Assembly (NCBI RefSeq): GCF_027744825.2
Contig: NC_071334.1
Location: 32,215,437-32,279,436, forward strand
Length of the DNA stretch: 64,000 bases
DNA from: Synchiropus splendidus
Lineage: Eukaryota > Chordata > Actinopteri > Syngnathiformes > Callionymidae
Direction: 5' to 3'
The notes under the pieces are model-generated. The model was given only the letters and a program-made list of their open reading frames with translations. It ran no database searches and had not been told where the DNA came from. Numbering within the stretch: position 1 is the stretch's first letter; every line of letters starts with the position of its first letter. A program made the position numbers and the translations under genes. Of this stretch, positions 26,000 through 37,110 are shown one piece after another.

Positions 26000-26480
26000 A
26001 TGAAGAAAGTGAGTGTCACAGTGAAAATAGAAAGGAAAACAAAGAAGAGGAAATGACAATACAAGGAAAGAAAGACGGAGGTGGAAGGAGACAGTTATTA
26101 GCCCAGTTGTTCCGTTTCTCCGTAGATCTAGATAAATTTGTCCTGACAACGCAAGAGCCATTCAGACGAGACCTCCTGACCCGTGTTAGACGAACGCGGT
26201 CCAGACAAGGTCTAAAGGACGGAGAGTGAGCCAGAGCCAGCACAGACGTAAATACCCGCCAGAGGAATAAGGGAAAGGAAAAAAAAAAAGAGGCTGAAAT
26301 GGAGTAAATGAAAAGAACAGATGAGGCGGATGGGATGACGCATGCATTGATTTCAGTGGACTGTCTGTGGGAAGCTTGAAACAAAATGAAGGGGTTATAG
26401 AGGAGTGGAGAAGATCAGGGACTTCTTCAAACACTAAATAAACAAGAGGAGACAGAAAAGGACATGTCAGAGACAGTAGC
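26000..26480. other. Polypurine-biased tract
   Basis: The plus strand is dominated by A and G over several hundred bases, with runs such as GGAAAGGAAAAAAAAAAAG, interrupted by a mixed segment at 26100-26230. Such tracts generate spurious Lys/Glu/Arg-rich or, on the other strand, Ser/Phe/Leu-rich ORFs. Confidence 0.6.
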
Positions 26481-26589
26481 AGAAATGTGGAGGGCTCGAG
26501 ATTGAACACAGATAGCAGATGAGAGCATGTTGTATTTTCCTCCATCTCAATTTGCACAAAACTTTCATTACCACCAATTTGGGCCAGAA

Positions 26590-26695
26590 GCCGTAGGCTG
26601 AACCATTACAAGAGCCCAGCATCCATCAGCCTAATCTCCCTCCCAGGCTGCTAAATTACAGCGTCCGCTTGCTTATTAAAATTTGTCGCTCCTCT
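26590..26695. promoter_or_regulatory. Candidate conserved non-coding element
   Basis: Non-repetitive block with AGCCTAATCTCCC, GCTAAATTACAGCG and GCTTATTAAAATTTG. It stands out from the purine-rich DNA on its left. Judged by texture only. Confidence 0.15.
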
Positions 26696-27089
26696 TCCAA
26701 CACCTAGCTATGCCTGAGATGAGACGGGGACCCACTCACAAATCAGGACCGAGGAAGACAGAGAGGAGGACGAAGCCAGAGAGCAGGAGGAGGAAAGAGA
26801 AATGTGCATTCCATACATGGCAAAGTGGGGCTCGATCATCTGGTTTGATTTATACACTCCTGTAGATCTGCCGTGGTTCTCGCTCAAGCATGAGCACGCA
26901 CACACTTCCAGAAGAGCTCTACAGTTCCCTTTCTACACACACTCACACGTCCCAATTCATCCCATAAACACTCGCCACCACATGCCCAGATCCCAGCTTT
27001 GCATTCCTGTCAACACACACAGACACACACAGCAGCCTGGCAGGACACAGGGATTGCGAGTCGTCTGCACTCAATCAAACCACTGGCCA

Positions 27090-27290
27090 GATAAAATGTA
27101 TGATGAATGGCGTAATTGCAGTCGGCGGCGACATGGTAATTCTGCGTTGCTCCGGGTTTGGTTAAGAGAACAGCAAAGCTCCTAAAAAATTAGCCTCCTG
27201 AATTTATTGTTATTACTGGCATTATGGAGCATCACGGTGCGATTCATCTTGCGCCAGTTACTTGCGCTCAAAACAAGATTTTCTTTTGAA
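27090..27290. promoter_or_regulatory. Candidate conserved non-coding element
   Basis: Complex sequence with GCGTAATTGCAG, GGTAATTCTGCG, ATTAGCCTCCTGAATTTATTG and TTGCGCCAGTTAC. It has no repeat or coding signature. It could be a homeodomain-responsive enhancer. Untested. Confidence 0.2.
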
Positions 27291-28342
27291 AATTAGTATA
27301 AGAAAACACGTATAACTCACCATATGTTTTATCCAATGTTTCACGAGTCCTTAATGAAACTGTGGCGAAAGATAAGTAGAGAGTTTTTTCACAACTAAAT
27401 TATTATCATGCTCAATTTTCCGCTGCACCTACAAGCATCTCTCCCTTGCTTTATAGCTATACTTCGCAGTACCAGTTGATGTAGGGTAGAAGCATTTACA
27501 CAGCCCCATAGAGAATTCCTTTGACAGAAACAACACTCTTCTCCTCCTCCTGTGAACATGTAGTGCGGGATTTGCTCTCTCTATTCTCACAGTCCACGCC
27601 ATCTGACGACCTTGATTTACTTCTCTATACTGCGGGCCGAGGATTAATCTTCCTTAATGCATCTTGACTTGTGGCACATGAGAAGATGAGCTCAATTAGA
27701 GAGACTTGTGGTGTTGTTTTAACAGACGTTCTGGCGTAAAAAGAAGGAGAAGGTATTGAAGACGAATTATCCAACAAGATATCTAATCACATCAGGCTGG
27801 AAAAAAAAAACATGAAATGTTAATTTTGTCCTCACTTAAACTCATCTTCAGAATGGGCCAAGATATTTCCAGGTCAGAGAAAAGTTGTAATCCCGGCCTC
27901 CGGTCCTTAACAAGGTTAGATGAGGTCTTGAGAATAACCAAGACTCCAGCCATCCGTGTCTGACGGCATCACTAATGTGCTCTGGTTTTCTGTGTTTCAC
28001 TTTAATGACAGAATAAACTACCAAGTGATAAGGTAGGTGTGCCGTCGTGGTTTGGCAGATGAGAGATTCAGAAGGCTAAAAGTGTCGCAATGCATGAAAT
28101 TATAGTCTTATACACAACAACCCCTGAAGGCTTGTTTAAATAGCTCAATATACTAATAGCTAAAGGCAAAGGCATACAGTGGGTGTTTAGCTTCAAACAG
28201 GCCCACTGTCTATGATAGTATACAAAAAAAATATCTGACTTGTGCTCTGTGATGTGTGAAGTTTGCAGGCCAGTATTTCCGGTTATACTTACCCACTTGC
28301 TATGTATCTAGGCATATTTAAGAATTTGTAATGCCCTGAATT

Positions 28343-29700
28343 CCAGACTATAGTACGGAGCAGAATATTAGCTGCACCCACTGAGAAAGAAAATAGATCT
28401 TGTTGCACACAAGCCGCACTGGTCTATAAGCCGCGGGTGCCATGGTGCTGTCTGCGCTGTAGATACTGTAGGTCAGTGGTGCTATCGGCTTAAAAATGCA
28501 TGAGTATCACTTCTAAACTAGTTTTGAAAATGGAATCCAGCATCGAGACTGAGTCATGAAACAAACTCAACAATGTTCTGAACTTGAATCATGAATTCCT
28601 CATACCTGGGAATAATACGATCAATCGGTCACCGATCATGATCGGCCGATATCAGCGTGATCGGTGAATGCTGATCACTACCTGTCATGGCAGATCACAA
28701 AAACCGATCACATATGACAGCCATGACGAAGCCCCGCTGCTGTGATGCATCCACTCCTCCCTCTCTGCCTGCTGCTCACTCTGCAGCAGTATGTCAGCAG
28801 TGGAGGTTCTTTCAATCTGTCATTTAAGGTTTGCATCCTGCAGCACATGCACAAGAGAATGCTGTGCAGGGAAGCGGGTTAAAATTAAGTCAAATAAAAC
28901 GCCAATGGAATATGGCAGTTTTCAGGACTCATGAATGTAAGACCACTGGCTCCTCAGCAGCAGGCTGTTAGCAGAGTTAACGCTTAGCAACATCCGCCGG
29001 TCAGAGCGTGACATTCGGAGGGCTAAGCAAATTGCCCAAAGAATAACTATTAATTTCACCAAGCTAGAGCCTTTATCAGGTGTCGTTTACGTGAAGACGG
29101 AAACAACAGACTCCATCTGCGTTTATGAGTTGAGTGCAGAGTTTGTTAGCCGCCTGAATCTGAAACATTTGAAAACGTCCGGAGTGGAAGCTTTCATAAA
29201 TGCACTGCTCTCTGTCTCGGAGTCCCGCAACAAGCGGCCAGTATGTAAATATTTCACAGACTTAGCAGTCTCAAGAGCTTCACCAAACTGCAACATCTCA
29301 CATCGAGAGGTATATGAAAACGTGTCTGCATTAAAAGTATTTAATGATTCATTTTTTTAACACAATGTACACAGAAAGTGTCATCATTTTGATTACCATC
29401 CATGTGATCCGTATCGGTGATCGGCAGCAAAAGTTTTGATCATCAAAATGCACAGTTTTTGACCGCGTGTCCGAAGTTCCGACAAGACAACCGGTCTCAG
29501 CTGCTGCTTCTCATCTCCAATCCTCCAGGAGATCGGCTCTGATGGTGGAGATGCATTTTGCGCTTTAAGTTGAAAAAAATGCCTGTGATTTCATCGGCTG
29601 ATGTGACAAAGCTCAATCTTTTGGCAGCATGACGCTCTTTAGCCTGTAAAAAGCCATATATTAGCCGCGTCGTTGTGTAAGCCACAGTGCCTTTATTCAA
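28343..29700. repeat. Unnamed interspersed repeat, copy B, split by an insertion
   Basis: The left part (28343-28462) and right part (29463-29541, continuing to about 29700) match copy A at 13661-13926. In copy A the two blocks are only about 75 bases apart, whereas here about 1 kb separates them. The right end carries ATATTAGCCGCGTC and GTAAGCCAC words that are inverted relative to the left-end TATTAGCTGCACCC, suggesting terminal inverted repeats. Confidence 0.7.
28610..29447. mobile_element. hAT-like element nested inside repeat copy B
   Basis: The left end is rich in GATC/ATCGG words (CGATCAATCGGTCACCGATC, then GATCGGCCGATATCAGC). The right end has the inverted GTATCGGTGATCGGCAGC. This GATCGG-rich subterminal structure matches the end at 57403-57481, which finishes GATCGGAGCATCCCTA. 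Outer termini are mutated (left reads GGGAATAATACGATC), so boundaries are approximate and no target duplication was found. An open frame at 29091-29360 (plus, 89 codons) lies inside. It could be a remnant of the element's own protein, but I recognise no domain. Confidence 0.55.
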
Positions 29701-32700
29701 CAGTATTCGATAAGCATTTTGACCTGGGTTTGGAACCAACAGACTCAAGTGCTTTGTTCAACATAATTATTCAATAGTATTAATTATTTATACTCGTTTT
29801 CTTCATTTAAATTGTTCAATTAACCCAGTGGAATGTATAGCTTTGTTTAACAGATACACGGCTAACATTTAAAGTATTAGCCTTAGATAAACCAAACAAG
29901 AAAACATCCCAAAATTCAGCCATGTACACAAACAAAACCACCACAAGGGAAAGTACACTGTGGTTCTTTCAGAGCGTGTCCAGTGTCAACATACTGACAA
30001 GGTACCAGCACAGGGAAAACCACAAATGTAGGAAGAGAGCCAAGTGTGGTCTCAGACCCAGCCGGCTCCTTTAAATAGAGCAAAACACAGCAGTTGCCTG
30101 TCCTGCAAGTTTTATTAACATAGCATCAGGAATATTTTAAGACTTGAAGGAAGAAAATAACAAACGAAAAAGAAAAAACTATAAAAAGAACTTCACTAAC
30201 TTCATGACAATAATACAGTTGTGTACGACAACGAATGAATGAAAATTCAGTACAATACTCTTAACTAGGGATGAGTGTGTACCTCAGTTCACAGGGCACA
30301 AAATAATAGACTAGGATAGAATGATATTGAATAGAACATGAGATGGCTATTCAAAATGCATATTCACTTTAGATGTTCCTTTATTATTGTTAAGGAGAAA
30401 GACACTGGTGATATTAACATGGACCCTTACTATGAAATTTACCAGAGGCTTTTCTCACATATAATTATTTAGATTAGACGCCTTTGTCCTTCCCACAATC
30501 AGGAAATTGGTTGTTACGGCAGCTTAGCAACATTAATGACTCAAAAGATAAAAGATAAATCAGTTTTGCAGAGGTGGAACCAATGGTGGCTAATAGGAGG
30601 TTCATTTAATTTAACTTTTTTGAACGATAACATAGCAGGACTTTTGTTGGACATCACACTTGAGACCGCCTATACTCAGTATATAGAGTCTACGTTTACA
30701 TGATGAGCGGCTCAGCAAGTAATGTATGACGTCATTGTAGTAACTTTGCCTGGTCGCTGAGTGTATTTTTGGGGAAGTCAGAAAAAAATAACACTGTGCA
30801 TGTGCCACTGAACCCAGCGCCCCACGCATGTCCTTGATATGGCAATGACCTTAACTAGACTGTCACCTACTGACTGCAAACAATTCAACAGACACCATGA
30901 ATCCCATCAAATACTGTAGATCACCACTGAACAGTACAGCGAGGTACCAGTAGCCCAAGCTTTCATACAGACTTGCTTTGGCGATCAATACTTGTGTTCA
31001 TCAAAAATAAAAAATCTAAAGCATTGTTCTCTCACGTGACTCAGTTTAAAGTCATCGTATGAATTGTGAAACGTTATGCCATAACCTACTGCAGGATGTA
31101 TGAGACTGAGCCCTTCCTACCTGAGGTGGAGTGTCAACACTTTTATCGCATATTTCCAGAGCATTAAGATGAATGCATAGCAGCCACAGCACGATCAATG
31201 CCTACTGCGACAAATCTGACTTTGTCGCCGAAGGTTTCGGAATCAGGGGCAGACAGAGCAGTCACAGTGTAAACAACACTTCCATGTAGAGTTCCGTGTA
31301 AATGGAGGTTCGAAACACTGGATGTGAGTTTAGTTTAGTTTAGCATTCAGGATGTGAACACATTAGTCAGTTCAGTGCATGGTGTGTGATGGGATAATTC
31401 TCTCATCTCGCACAGGAAGTTTAATAAACAAATAATGTAGTCTCTTAGCAGGTTCATGGCATTTTCATGTTGGCACCTACCATCATATCCTACTCGGTGT
31501 AAACCTACAAGAGTGAAAGTGACTCTTTTTTTAGCAAAGTCTCATATTCACAATACATGTCCCTACAGGTCACAATAGATAACTCACAGTATAATATGAC
31601 GAAATATGGTCACAGGTCGTAGCAGGTCTTGATACCCGTGCACTGAAAACATACATCTAAATAAAGCTGGGATTAAAAAAAAAATAACCCTACTTCCATT
31701 CCAACTAACTTCCATTCTCAGCCAAGTGTCATGGGCCCATCGTTGACACTGAGGGAGGAGCCTGCCAACCCAACAACCTATATGAATCGATAACCTCTCT
31801 TCTACATTCACCCAATGAACTGTATTGGTGAGTACCAGTCACATCATCTCAGATGGAAAGAAGTAAGGGATTGTATTCCCTTGTCATTTTTCATACGGTA
31901 GTTTACAGTACAGTTTACAGTTTACCGTAGTTATCAGAATCATATTTTGATTGCTGTCAATATCATTGTCTCAATTGTCACTGTAATTACTGCTGTTAGT
32001 TTATTTAGACATTACAGTATGGTTATTATGTTGTTCTTACTCCCGATGCTTTGATTTTTGTCATTTTCAGGGCAACTTTCACTTTTAATGTCTTTCATAC
32101 TGTAATGTAACTAGGTCAAAGAGCTGTGTTTATTGTTGAAGTAAAAAAATGCATTTTATTGCCGTCACTTTTATCTTGGTTTGAATCGTCTCAGCATAGA
32201 TATGTTTGATCTAGTGGTGCTGTGCAGCTGAATGAAAAAGGAAGACTACCTCTGTGGGTCGCCGTGTGCTCTGTTGCTCAGACTGATTGAGTGGTGATCC
32301 CTCTGGCCAACTGGGCATCCAGCTGGTGGACTGCCCACATCGATCGCTCGAGGAGAATCTTTTTTCCCCCTGTTTCGCAGATCGAAAAAGAGATGGAGAG
32401 GAGAGATGAAGGGAAGTGAGTGGCGTAAAAATAGAGAGAAATGTGAGAACAGTGAAGCAGGGGAGAGAGAAAACAGAGATGGGAACATTAGCGTAAATGA
32501 AAGTTTATTAGCAGCATCAGTCAGTCAGATGCGGTGGAGGTTTTGCCCCGGGCCTTCCATCTTTTCTCTATTTCCACCCCCCTCCACCATGCTTGTGTGT
32601 GTTTATAAGGGGAGGGGTAGGCATGACGGGAAAACATTAGCTTGTTGGCAAGCTGCCTGTACACCAGCCAGTAATTGGCTCTGGTAATAGTCATGTCCAG

Positions 32701-34663
32701 ACAAATGGCGTTGGTCCTAACCATGTTACGACTTCTCCCCTTGTATTCACAACACTGGGACTATTCAGGCACCGCATGGTATCACAAAATATTGCTGACA
32801 TTTCAGTCTTTTTTTTTTTTTTTTTTTATACAAAGCATCACGCCTATATGTTTTGTAAAAGGAGGCAGTGATAAGGAGGGAGAAGACGGCAGCTGAAGCT
32901 ATTCTCACCCCAAGGGACAGACTGTCATCGGGCTGGTGTCCTCCAAACAAGTGACAGAAAGGAGATGGAGAGGGAGACAGAAGAGAGGAGGTTGGAATAT
33001 GAAGTGGGGGTGGGGAAACGACTAGAGAGACGGAATAAGAGGATAACTTCCATTTTTCTTTCGTCCCTCCCTCTGCTCTGCATCATTTGCCGTCTGTCTG
33101 ACAGCAAGCTGAGCCACTAATGTCCATTGTGTCTGGACCGAACGCAAGTGTGAGTTTGTGGACTGTAGTATTCTGTGTTTCCAGGCACAAGTAGAATAAA
33201 GGGAACATTTGAATACTTGACGATACCAAGGTGAAACCTATTTACAACACGAGAGACACTCAAATGAGAACGGGCGACAGGGTGGAAAGGATGGACATCC
33301 TCACCCATACTGTAAGAAGATCTTGACATCATCAATCTATTTAATCAGAATACAAATAATACTATAAACCAATAGTACTTCTCCAAACCTTACAGTCCAC
33401 CACTCATAGTTTGGAATTATCCTCAGAACAGGTTTGCATGAGTTTACCACTTGTCATCACAATATGTCTTGCAGAGCTAGTGAGCCTTGCCAGCAACAAT
33501 TACCATCATGCATGGACGTGAATTTTCAGAGATTTAATGTATCCTTATGGTCACCTAAGGTCTTTGAACTTGGGCTACTACCAGGGCTATCGCTAAATGA
33601 TAATGTGACTGATCAGAATAAGCTTATGCTGATAAAAATGCAATGACAATGCAACAACTGTAACAGAAAATGCAGTCATCACGCCCCTCCTTATTTCCCC
33701 ACACCATTTAGCCCCTTAATTCACTAGCATAACTGTGGCTAAAACATAGAGCAACAGTAGTGCCAGTGGGCTCTGTCAGCCAGGATTCATTTTAGTTTCC
33801 ACCCCATCACTTAGGACTAACTCATGCCGTCCTCAAGTTTGGTCACAAAAACACAAGTCTGGAATCAGGAATTTGATTAATTGTGAAGCTCTAATGTCAA
33901 CTTAACTTTTGATTTGGTCAAATATAATATGACAACCAGCATTTTTGAGATGATTAAATTTAGCAAGAAAGTACCAATGTTGAGTTTTGAAGAAACTAAT
34001 TTACTTAAAGAATGCTCGTATTTCAATTAAAATTTAATGAAACTACTGTCATTTCATGATAAAATATGAGAAAGACTCGCATCTGTAAAGTGCATGTTGA
34101 CGTAAGTTGCAAGGACATCTCTGGGCAGATGCATCTTCAGATAAGTAATGATACCAGGGCTATATATATATAGCAATATAGCTAACACTAGTGTAATGTT
34201 GTGTTAGTATGTCACAGTCATTGGTGCGCTGAGTAATTCAGATAACAATTCACTGAGTACTGCATCTACCAAGCACCGCTATAAGGGGTGATTGGCATAT
34301 AGGCCCTACTGCAACCTCTTGTTTAGACTGGTAGTGAGCAGTTGAGCATGTTTCTCCACTTATCCATGATATTTTCACCAGTATAATTTTTATATTGTCA
34401 TCAAAGATCATTTGCTGGTCCAAATAAGAGCTAAGGATGTAGCGTTAATGTTCCATTCAGCGGGCAGTTGTTGTCAAGATGGCTGCTGTAACTCACATCC
34501 TGCAATATGACATATATATGTAGATTTATTTCCTGTTTCAATTATTATACACCAGAACCTCGTCATTTTGTTGGCTCATTTTGTCTTTGCATTATTGTCA
34601 TCAATCTTGTAAATTTGTTCTGATCCTGAACAGCACATCTTCACAAAAAAACATTTGAGCAGG
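29701..34663. other. Non-coding, no gene recognised
   Basis: No exon-like ORF. It contains a 17-base word at 30687-30703 shared with 40247-40263, a TTTAG triplet repeat at about 31327-31342, a small inverted repeat at 31894-31929, and purine-rich DNA at 32390-32500 and 32930-33030. Confidence 0.55.
31894..31929. repeat. Small inverted repeat with internal GTTTACAG repeats
   Basis: TACGGTA at 31894-31900 pairs with TACCGTA at 31923-31929. The loop contains two or three overlapping GTTTACAG units. Likely incidental. Confidence 0.5.
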
Positions 34664-34735
34664 GATGTCCGACTATCACCATAAATCATCATACCCAATA
34701 GTAGTTTTATCATCGGTTCATAAACCAATATTCAA
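34664..34735. mobile_element. hAT terminal remnant
   Basis: Begins CAGGGATGTCCGACTATCACC and continues with CATCATACC and ATCATCGG words. This resembles the TAGGGATGTCCGATAT terminus of several fish hAT elements. Only one end is visible. Confidence 0.4.
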
Positions 34736-34933
34736 AACAGTTGTGGGTTGCCTGTAGATTTTTACTTACTTGCAACTGTGTGTCCGTATGTGTGTGCGGG
34801 TTTGTGTGTCTTTTCAGCCCCACAGTCATCTAGCTATCATCTCCCGCCAGACAGGCCCCAACAATCCGACCCAGCTGGATAATGAGATCCATTATGATTT
34901 ACGTGCCATGAGGACAGCCAGACAGAACAAAGA

Positions 34934-34936
<3 letters not shown>

Positions 34937-34990
<54 letters not shown>
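34937..34990. repeat. (AC)27 microsatellite
   Basis: Twenty-seven AC units. It produces the poly-His-Thr part of an accidental plus-strand ORF across this position. A second short (GT)7 tract lies at 35096-35109. Confidence 0.97.
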
Positions 34991-34991
<1 letters not shown>

Positions 34992-35820
34992 ATTTGGTGT
35001 ACATGTCAGCGTGTGTGTATGCATGCTCTATCTTTCACTGTATGTGCTGATGTGTGCTGCCATTGGCTCGTATTTCAGAATTTCCATTGTAAGGGTGTGT
35101 GTGTGTGTCAGAGAGTGAGAGAGAGTGAAAGAGACCGCTTCGTTTTTTGCCCGCGGGGCTTTCTGCATTTGCTACTGATTCTGTTTGCAATTTGAGAAGT
35201 GAGCCCATCTCTCTCTTTTTTCCACTCTCACAAGCACTATCACAGTTCTCCTTCTCGTCTTCTTGCTTGGCTCTCTTTCACCAAAAAAAGCAGACTCATA
35301 GAGAGATTGAGCGTCAGCTTGCTCTCTCCGTCTCCATCCCACTTTCAATGCCTCGCAGGCAGAAAGTGAAAGGTGATTACAGTTGTGTTCTGCATCCAAA
35401 AAAACAGGAGACTGCTCAGTCTCTCTAAGATTAGCATCACTGCGCAGCTCTGTTTCTTGTGAGACATGTGTAATGAGATATTTTGTAAGTGTGTTCTGGG
35501 ATTTGATCCCATAGAGCCGAAGCAGCTGTCAGACATATTTGGAAAAGTAGCAACTTCTTGCTTCATTTCATTTGTTGGGAGTGTTCAGGGAAAGAGATTG
35601 AAGGACAGCAGGCAAGATTTTATCAAACACAGAGCGTCAGGACTGTGGACTGATGACGATCAGATTTCCCTTCTCCACAACAAGGTTCAGGTTATGGAGC
35701 TCTTTTTGTAATTTCATGTTTCATTTTACAGCTAAAGATGGCCCAAGTTCCATTGTGAGCCAGTTCATCTGTGTGGGATGGGGACTCGAGTCTGCAGGCA
35801 CTTAAAATACACCTTTTAGT

Positions 35821-37110
35821 GACTTGAGACTGGACTTGGACTCAAGGACAAAAGACTCTGACTCGTAGTCCATGCAAAACATAAAAAATAAAGGCCCAGT
35901 TTTTCTCAGCAGGACGGCCTAAAGGTGTGATTATTATTGCCTGTATAACGCCCTACTCGTAGTGTCATCACACTGGCTTCCATAAAAAGGGGGTTTCCGC
36001 CAATTTCACCAAATATGATCGAAATTCACTAATTCTCGACCCTTTTGCAGCCGTAGCTTGGACGCCATACTTGTTTACCGACGTGGTTATCCACATCTTG
36101 TGAGTTGCCACACTCGCAGCATGGAAGCATGCTGTTATTGATGAGATGCCTGACACTGATGACAGGCGGAAACCGCAGATAAGTTCCCAACTTTAAAGAA
36201 TTGTTTACAAAACCAACTCATAGCTTTTAAATGGGAGGAGTACTTTGGCATTCCTCTTGGACACAAAGCTATGCGAGTAAAACAGTTAAACAGGGATCAA
36301 AATTCACGTGGTTCTATTTATTTAATCAAGAGGAAAGCCTTATATTTATATTTATATGTGTGAAAGTTTAGAAAACAAAGCTGATACAACTGTATGCTTA
36401 TCTTGCATAAATATAAAGGAAGATGAACAAAACTGTATTCAGTTATGTTGTCACTATAAAAACACATATTTTTATTAATTAATCAGGGTCAGTTGAGTAA
36501 AACAACTGCTCAGGAGGCTCCTGCATCTGAAAGTGTTATTTCGGCAACACCTACTGAGTTCGTCTCTGTTTACGATTATTTGACTCAGACATTTGTTTTT
36601 ATTAAAAGTAATTTTTTGGACAAACAGATGTTTACAGCTTGTTTTTTTACACAGCAAGTTGTTCTAAATTCAGTCACATGGTGTTTTAGGAGGGAAATGG
36701 GCTGGAGGCGGAGTTGGTCGTATCCGCACAGGTTCAGAGTAGGATAGACCTTTTAACAATACGTACCCAGCATCTTCAGTCACCATATCCCATACCAGAC
36801 AGCTGATCAGCAATGTATTTTAAACAGCGACGTCACTGTCGGTCCATCTCAGCTCTCTCCTGGAAAGTCGTCCAATCACAACGCTTACATCAGACTGCAT
36901 TTAACAACCATGTGGGTCCTGATGATGATGTCACGGACATGCTTTGATTCCCTTCAATATAACAGTGCAGTGGTCTATGTAGGCAGGATACAGGCTGCAA
37001 ATCATTGGTGAAATTATAAGACTTGAGACTTGACTCGGACGCAGGACCAAAGACTTCAGACTTGACTTGGGCTCAGAATCAAAGACTTGAGACTTTGATT
37101 TGTAAATAAT
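35821..37110. repeat. Pair of direct GACTTGAGACTTGACTTGG-type repeats about 1.2 kb apart
   Basis: Position 35821 starts GACTTGAGACTGGACTTGGA and 37020 starts GACTTGAGACTTGACTCGGA. The similarity extends about 45 bases in the same orientation, each with further GACTTG/GACTC words. This CTTGAGACTTGACT theme is a known texture of dispersed fish repeats. The two could be the ends of one element or two fragments. The interior (35870-37010) has no recognised coding region. Confidence 0.5.

Larger units (their letters stand above)
20756..28342. other. Non-coding, no gene recognised
   Basis: No convincing exon. It contains tandem nuclear-receptor half-sites at 21236-21247, a duplicated AT-rich unit at 25391-25426, a T-rich run at about 25628-25660, a polypurine-rich zone at 26000-26480 and two possible regulatory islands (26590-26695, 27090-27290). 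The 157-codon open frame at 25756-26229 has no recognisable motif and a low-complexity Lys/Glu/Arg middle that mirrors the polypurine bias. Confidence 0.55.

Noticed and set aside
25756..26229. 157-codon plus-strand open frame
   Set aside because: One of the longest frames in the window, but without any recognisable domain. Its middle is low-complexity Lys/Glu/Arg from a polypurine tract, and there is no splice or codon evidence.
34770..35195. 141-codon plus-strand frame with a His-Thr repeat
   Set aside because: Its core is the translation of the (AC)27 microsatellite.
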